46,651 bases of DNA from the NCBI GenBank assembly GCA_905182635.1, contig CAJJCM010000002.1, forward strand, positions 1-46,651, given 5' to 3'. The translations under genes and the position numbers were made by a program. Positions 42,580 to 46,651 of the stretch are shown here, one piece after another (positions within the stretch are counted from its first letter, which is position 1; each line of letters starts with the position of its first letter). The notes under the pieces were generated by a model that worked only from the letters and a program-made list of their open reading frames with translations, was not told where the DNA came from and ran no database searches. The DNA is from an uncultured Candidatus Poseidoniales archaeon (GTDB lineage Archaea; Thermoplasmatota; Poseidoniia; Poseidoniales; Poseidoniaceae).

Positions 42580-43830
42580 TTATTGATTCTGCCGTATTCG
42601 CTTAGATGCCGTCCACAACATCACACCAATGACGACGGTGGATGCAGTGACGAAAAGGAAGTTCAAGAAACCTCTCCCACTCTCTATAGAGCCAATCGCT
42701 AAGGTGTCAATCGAGTAGGTTGCAGCGTCTCCATTTGCATTTATCCCATAGGCATAAACGACATCATTAGAGACATCTGAAGTTTCGATCGTCAAAAGCA
42801 AAGGTTGTGCCAAAGGCATTTTCTCAGCAACGCCATCAACCATACGAACGACAGAGGTACTTCCTGCGCTTCCGAACAGCCAAACTGCTCCGTTTTCATC
42901 GAGTGTTGCTGAAACACTGGAAAAGTCCACAGTTGTCGTCGTTCGGTCTTTGGCGATATGGACTGCCGAATCCGTTCCTGCTGCAAGCAAAGTTCCGTTG
43001 TCAAGTCGAACCAATGAGTGAATCTCTCCCTTGTCCAGTTCTTCAATAGATGTAAGCATTGGCGAGGTAGGTCCAGCCGACCAAGAAATGAAGCCGATAA
43101 CGGGGTGCTTTATTGGTGCAGCAGGGCTATCTTCATCGGCACCAAAGGCATTGGTCGTCAAACCAATTGCAATCCAGGTGCCATCATCTAACGCTTCAAC
43201 CATATTCCAAGCGATGTTGCCGGAATTCACCATTGCAGCGGTCAATGTCGCATTTCCAAAAGCATCTTGAGCTGGTAAAAGTTCTGAGCCTACGGAACCA
43301 AAACCACGAAGACTGGTCGAGTCTCCTTCATCGGTAACCATCAGCCAGCGGTACGAATCACCATTTGGTTGTTCAGCAACATCAACGACATCAAAAACTT
43401 CTTGGTTGCTGTTGAGAGGGAGAATGGTGCGTTGTGATACCTCAGCATTGACATGGATGATTTCAAGGGTATTGTTTGAAGGAGAGACAACAATACTTCC
43501 GTCGTGCAGTTCAGTCATGAATGTCATTCCTAACACATCATCATAATTTGCACCGATATCATTGAGGATACCCGCATCATCTTGATGCAAGATAATTCCA
43601 CCTTCATCGCCGAGGATTAAAGCGGTGTAGGTGCCAGAATCACCGTAGATAATGTCCAATACTCGTCCATCGACTGCATCGAGTCCATTACTTCTGTATT
43701 CGACACCAGGGAGCGAGGATGTGCCTTGTATGGCGAGAGCGCCGATAATTATAAAGACGAAAAAGCCGGTTATAGCAAGCCATTGATGTTCCGATTCTTC
43801 TTCAAGAAGACCGCGCCAACCCTTCGCCAT
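42580..43830 (-). CDS. Hypothetical membrane-anchored extracellular protein, beta-propeller-like repeats
   Basis: N-terminal TM (WLAITGFFVFIIIGALAIQG), repeated W/GD-rich strand-like segments, C-terminal TM (FLNFLFVTASTVVIGVMLWTAS). ATG at 43830 (MAKGWRGLLEEE). Confidence 0.6.
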   Translation of the reverse strand: MAKGWRGLLEEESEHQWLAITGFFVFIIIGALAIQGTSSLPGVEYRSNGLDAVDGRVLDIIYGDSGTYTALILGDEGGIILHQDDAGILNDIGANYDDVLGMTFMTELHDGSIVVSPSNNTLEIIHVNAEVSQRTILPLNSNQEVFDVVDVAEQPNGDSYRWLMVTDEGDSTSLRGFGSVGSELLPAQDAFGNATLTAAMVNSGNIAWNMVEALDDGTWIAIGLTTNAFGADEDSPAAPIKHPVIGFISWSAGPTSPMLTSIEELDKGEIHSLVRLDNGTLLAAGTDSAVHIAKDRTTTTVDFSSVSATLDENGAVWLFGSAGSTSVVRMVDGVAEKMPLAQPLLLTIETSDVSNDVVYAYGINANGDAATYSIDTLAIGSIESGRGFLNFLFVTASTVVIGVMLWTASKRIRQNQ

Positions 43831-43979
43831 GATTACAGGATGCGAAACGAGCACATGAAACCTTTTATCGAACCATGAGCCAAGTATCTGTTCTCTAATT
43901 CGGGATTTCTTGCGGCAAGGCTTGAGGCGGAGAGATGATAAAGGGAATATAGGTGGCAAGAATGCTTGGAGAGAGTATC

Positions 43980-44519
43980 ATGGCACGTAAACCAGCATCA
44001 ATGTATCGCCGCCTTAAGGGGCCTGCCTATACCCGCCGTAAGTACATTGGCGGTGTTCCGAACAACAGAATTCAGTCATTCCACTCAGGAAACCGTGTTG
44101 CTGCTGAGACTGGGCAGTTCAAAGTCATCATGGAACTCCGTGCTGACAACGACTGTCAAATTCGACACACTGCCCTTGAAGCAGCCCGTGTTATTTCAAA
44201 CTCCACCATCCGTAATATTGCAGGAACTCAAGGCTACGCTCTTCGAGTCCACACCTTCCCTCATCACGTGCTTCGTGAAAATAAGCAAGCAACTGGTGCT
44301 GGTGCTGACCGTGTTTCTCAAGGAATGCGCTGCGCATTCGGAAAGAATGTCGGAACAGCCGCTCGTGTCAGACGAGGACAACGAGTTATGTCTTTGCAAG
44401 TCAATCCAGAGCACTACCTCACTGCCCGTGATGCAATGCGTAAGGCCAGCATGAAGTTCCCTACTCCATGCACCGTCCGCTTGATTCAAGGACACGAGCA
44501 CCTCAAGGGTCTCATTTGA
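43980..44519 (+). CDS. rpl10e: 50S ribosomal protein L10e (uL16)
   Basis: MARKPASMYRRLKGPAYTRRKYIGGVPNNRIQSFHSGN, LRVHTFPHHVLRENKQATGAGADRVSQGMRCAFGK. Confidence 0.95.
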   Translation: MARKPASMYRRLKGPAYTRRKYIGGVPNNRIQSFHSGNRVAAETGQFKVIMELRADNDCQIRHTALEAARVISNSTIRNIAGTQGYALRVHTFPHHVLRENKQATGAGADRVSQGMRCAFGKNVGTAARVRRGQRVMSLQVNPEHYLTARDAMRKASMKFPTPCTVRLIQGHEHLKGLI

Positions 44520-44523
44520 AATC

Positions 44524-44570
44524 CATTGGGTTTTGCCCAATGTCGGACAAACCTCTGTTTGTTGAGGCTT
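44524..44570 (+). terminator. Tandem hairpins plus T-tract between rpl10e and ABCE1
   Basis: CATTGGG-TTTTG-CCCAATG (44524-44542) and ACAAAC-CTCT-GTTTGT (44547-44562); alternative CCTC...GAGG followed by CTTTTTGG. Confidence 0.45.
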
Positions 44571-44635
44571 TTTGGGCGTGAGTTCCATAAGTCTGAATAA
44601 AAATCAATCGTTGAAGCAAACAAGGAGGTGGATGA

Positions 44636-46414
44636 ATGAGAGTCGCAGTTCTAAAGGAAGATCATTGTCAACCGAAGAAATGCAACGATGAATGTCAAGT
44701 TTTCTGCCCACCGGTTCGTAACGGTCAAGAATGCATCATCATGGATGATAAGACTGGTAAACCTCACATTTCTGAGAGCCTCTGCATCGGTTGTGGTATT
44801 TGTATTAACAAATGTCCGCATGATGCTTTAATTATCGAACAATTGCCAAGTGAACTGGAAACCGATATGATTCACCGGTATTCTATGAATGGTTTCCGTC
44901 TGTTTCGTTTACCAACACCTTCGAAGGAAAGTGTCGTTGGAATTCTTGGGCCAAACGGGATGGGGAAATCAACTGCAATCAATGCACTTTCAGGTCGAAT
45001 GGTCCCCAACCTTGGCGATTGGATGAACAAAGATGCCGATTGGGATGATATTATTGAATCACTTCCCCGTGGCGAATTACGAGATTTCTTTATTTCGGTT
45101 GAAAAGGGTGACATCAAAGTGGCTTTGAAACCACAGAATGTCGATCGCTTACCAAAGAAAATCCAAGGCACAGTCCGAGACTTGCTTACAAGGGTGGACG
45201 AGAGGAACATGTTCGAAGAGCTGACCAAAGAACTGGCAATCGACCACTTGCTCGACCGAACTGTACAGCAACTTTCTGGCGGTGAATTACAACGAATGGC
45301 AATTTGTGCTACACTGTTGCGTGATGTGGATGTTTATTTCTTCGACGAACCCTCATCCTATCTGGATATTCACGAACGTATGCGTATTGTAAGAATCATA
45401 CAAAAATTAGCAGAGACAAAGCGTGTGATTGTAATTGAACACGACCTCGCAGTTCTCGACGTACTTGCAGACTTGGTCCACATCGTCTATGGTGTAAAGG
45501 GTGCTTTTGGAATCTTCACACCCGCGCGAACGACTCGCCAAGCCATCAATACCTATCTCGATGGTTTCTTGCCAGAACAAAATGTTCGTATTCGTGATAA
45601 ACCAATCAAGTTCCTTAATCACAGTGACCGTGTATCTGAAACTGGCAGTGAAGTCGTTTCTTGGGGTGGCCTTTCGAAGAAACTTGGCGAGTTCCAACTC
45701 ACCACAGGCGAAGGCGCAGTACATCGTTCAGAAGTGGTTGGTGTCGTCGGTCCAAACGGCACAGGCAAAACTACGATGATCAAAATTTTAGCAGGTGAAC
45801 ACGGTTACGATGAAGGATGGGTCACTGAAAATGCGACGGTTTCATACAAGCCTCAACACATCGATGTCGACATGGATTGCAGTGTGCAACTATGGCTTGA
45901 CAGCGAGATTGGTCCAAAGTGGCGTGTTGGTGAATACAATGTCAACGTCATTCGTGCATTAGGTGTTGACCAATTACTTCCAAAACGAGTTAAGAAACTC
46001 TCTGGAGGTGAACGCCAAGCCGTTGCTATCGCAATCTGCCTTGGAAGAGATGCCGACCTTTACCTGTTGGATGAACCTTCAGCCCACCTTGATGCAAACG
46101 CTCGAATGGAGGCTGCGAAGGCAATACGAAGAACGATGGAAGCCAATGAGAAATCAGCATTTGTCATTGACCACGATGTTTACTTTATTGATATCGTGAG
46201 CGATTCTCTCCTTGTCTTTGAAGGCGAAGGTGGAATTCACGGTAAGGCGGAAGGCCCGTTCAAACTTCGTGAAGGAATGAATCGTTTCCTTGAAGGAGTC
46301 AACGTCACGTTCCGGCGTGATCATGATTCAAAGCGTCCACGAATCAACAAAATCGAAAGTCGAAAAGACCGAGAACAACGAGGAGTCGGAGACTTCTATT
46401 CCTTTGACCATTGA
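44636..46414 (+). CDS. ABCE1/Rli1 ribosome-recycling ATPase
   Basis: N-terminal Fe-S domain (CQPKKCNDECQVFCP..., LCIGCGICINKCPHDAL); two ABC domains (GILGPNGMGKSTAINAL / LSGGELQRMAICATLLRDVDVYFFDEPSSYLD; GVVGPNGTGKTTMIKILAGE / LSGGERQAVAIAICLGRDADLYLLDEPSAHLD). Upstream SD AAGGAGGTG. Confidence 0.96.
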   Translation: MRVAVLKEDHCQPKKCNDECQVFCPPVRNGQECIIMDDKTGKPHISESLCIGCGICINKCPHDALIIEQLPSELETDMIHRYSMNGFRLFRLPTPSKESVVGILGPNGMGKSTAINALSGRMVPNLGDWMNKDADWDDIIESLPRGELRDFFISVEKGDIKVALKPQNVDRLPKKIQGTVRDLLTRVDERNMFEELTKELAIDHLLDRTVQQLSGGELQRMAICATLLRDVDVYFFDEPSSYLDIHERMRIVRIIQKLAETKRVIVIEHDLAVLDVLADLVHIVYGVKGAFGIFTPARTTRQAINTYLDGFLPEQNVRIRDKPIKFLNHSDRVSETGSEVVSWGGLSKKLGEFQLTTGEGAVHRSEVVGVVGPNGTGKTTMIKILAGEHGYDEGWVTENATVSYKPQHIDVDMDCSVQLWLDSEIGPKWRVGEYNVNVIRALGVDQLLPKRVKKLSGGERQAVAIAICLGRDADLYLLDEPSAHLDANARMEAAKAIRRTMEANEKSAFVIDHDVYFIDIVSDSLLVFEGEGGIHGKAEGPFKLREGMNRFLEGVNVTFRRDHDSKRPRINKIESRKDREQRGVGDFYSFDH

Positions 46415-46429
46415 GAGGCTGATGATACA

Positions 46430-46651
46430 ATGCCCGTAGGAATACCACCACTTGGAGGCCCATTGGGGCGCTCACGTTCACGAATTTCTGCGAGCGGCTT
46501 GACCACCTTTCTTCGTTGTAAACGTCAATGGTTCCTTGGTTCTAAAGTTGGGATTTCAGGACCATTGCGGCCATCCCAAGTGATTGGAATTGTACTTGAG
46601 GATGCATTCTGTAGTTTGATGATGCAACGTCCAACAGTACACATTGAAACG
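46430..46651 (+). CDS. PD-(D/E)XK (RecB/Cas4-like) nuclease family protein, 3' truncated by the window
   Basis: Open frame from ATG 46430 to the window end (MPVGIPPLGGPLGRSRSRISASGLTTFLRCKRQWFLGSKVGISGPLRPSQVIGIVLEDAFC...); ISASGLTTFLRCKRQWFL resembles RecB-like N-termini. Missing from the ORF track because it has no stop in the window. Confidence 0.5.
   Translation, partial: MPVGIPPLGGPLGRSRSRISASGLTTFLRCKRQWFLGSKVGISGPLRPSQVIGIVLEDAFCSLMMQRPTVHIET

Overview
The window looks like a gene-dense chromosomal segment from a marine Euryarchaeote, most likely Marine Group II / Poseidoniales. That assignment is an inference from gene content: archaeal L10e, ABCE1, a KEOPS Cgi121-like protein, a polyprenyl synthase plus geranylgeranyl reductase, Hel308, archaeal-type RPA and an archaeal pilin sit alongside bacterial-type gyrase (GyrB/GyrA) and MutS/MutL. 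About 34 CDSs are supported, including truncated genes at both window edges. I saw no rRNA, tRNA, CRISPR array, IS element or prophage. The most interesting items are: (1) a divergent HemC-like (porphobilinogen-deaminase-fold) protein that keeps the Asp and Arg-Arg motif positions but appears to lack the cofactor-binding Cys, and has a long C-terminal extension; (2) a Tad/type IV pilus-like cassette led by a conserved-looking 117-aa protein of unknown function; (3) a protein with three SAP/HeH-like repeats, divergent from a small helical protein; (4) an RPA operon whose second protein ends in an MCM-like winged helix; (5) bacterial gyrase genes using TTG starts, with a palindrome over the putative promoter; (6) MutL with an intact endonuclease motif; (7) tandem hairpins between rpl10e and ABCE1; and (8) very compact convergent gene ends, including a shared TTAA double stop and a perfect hairpin inside a coding overlap. 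All calls come from reading the sequence by eye; no searches were run.
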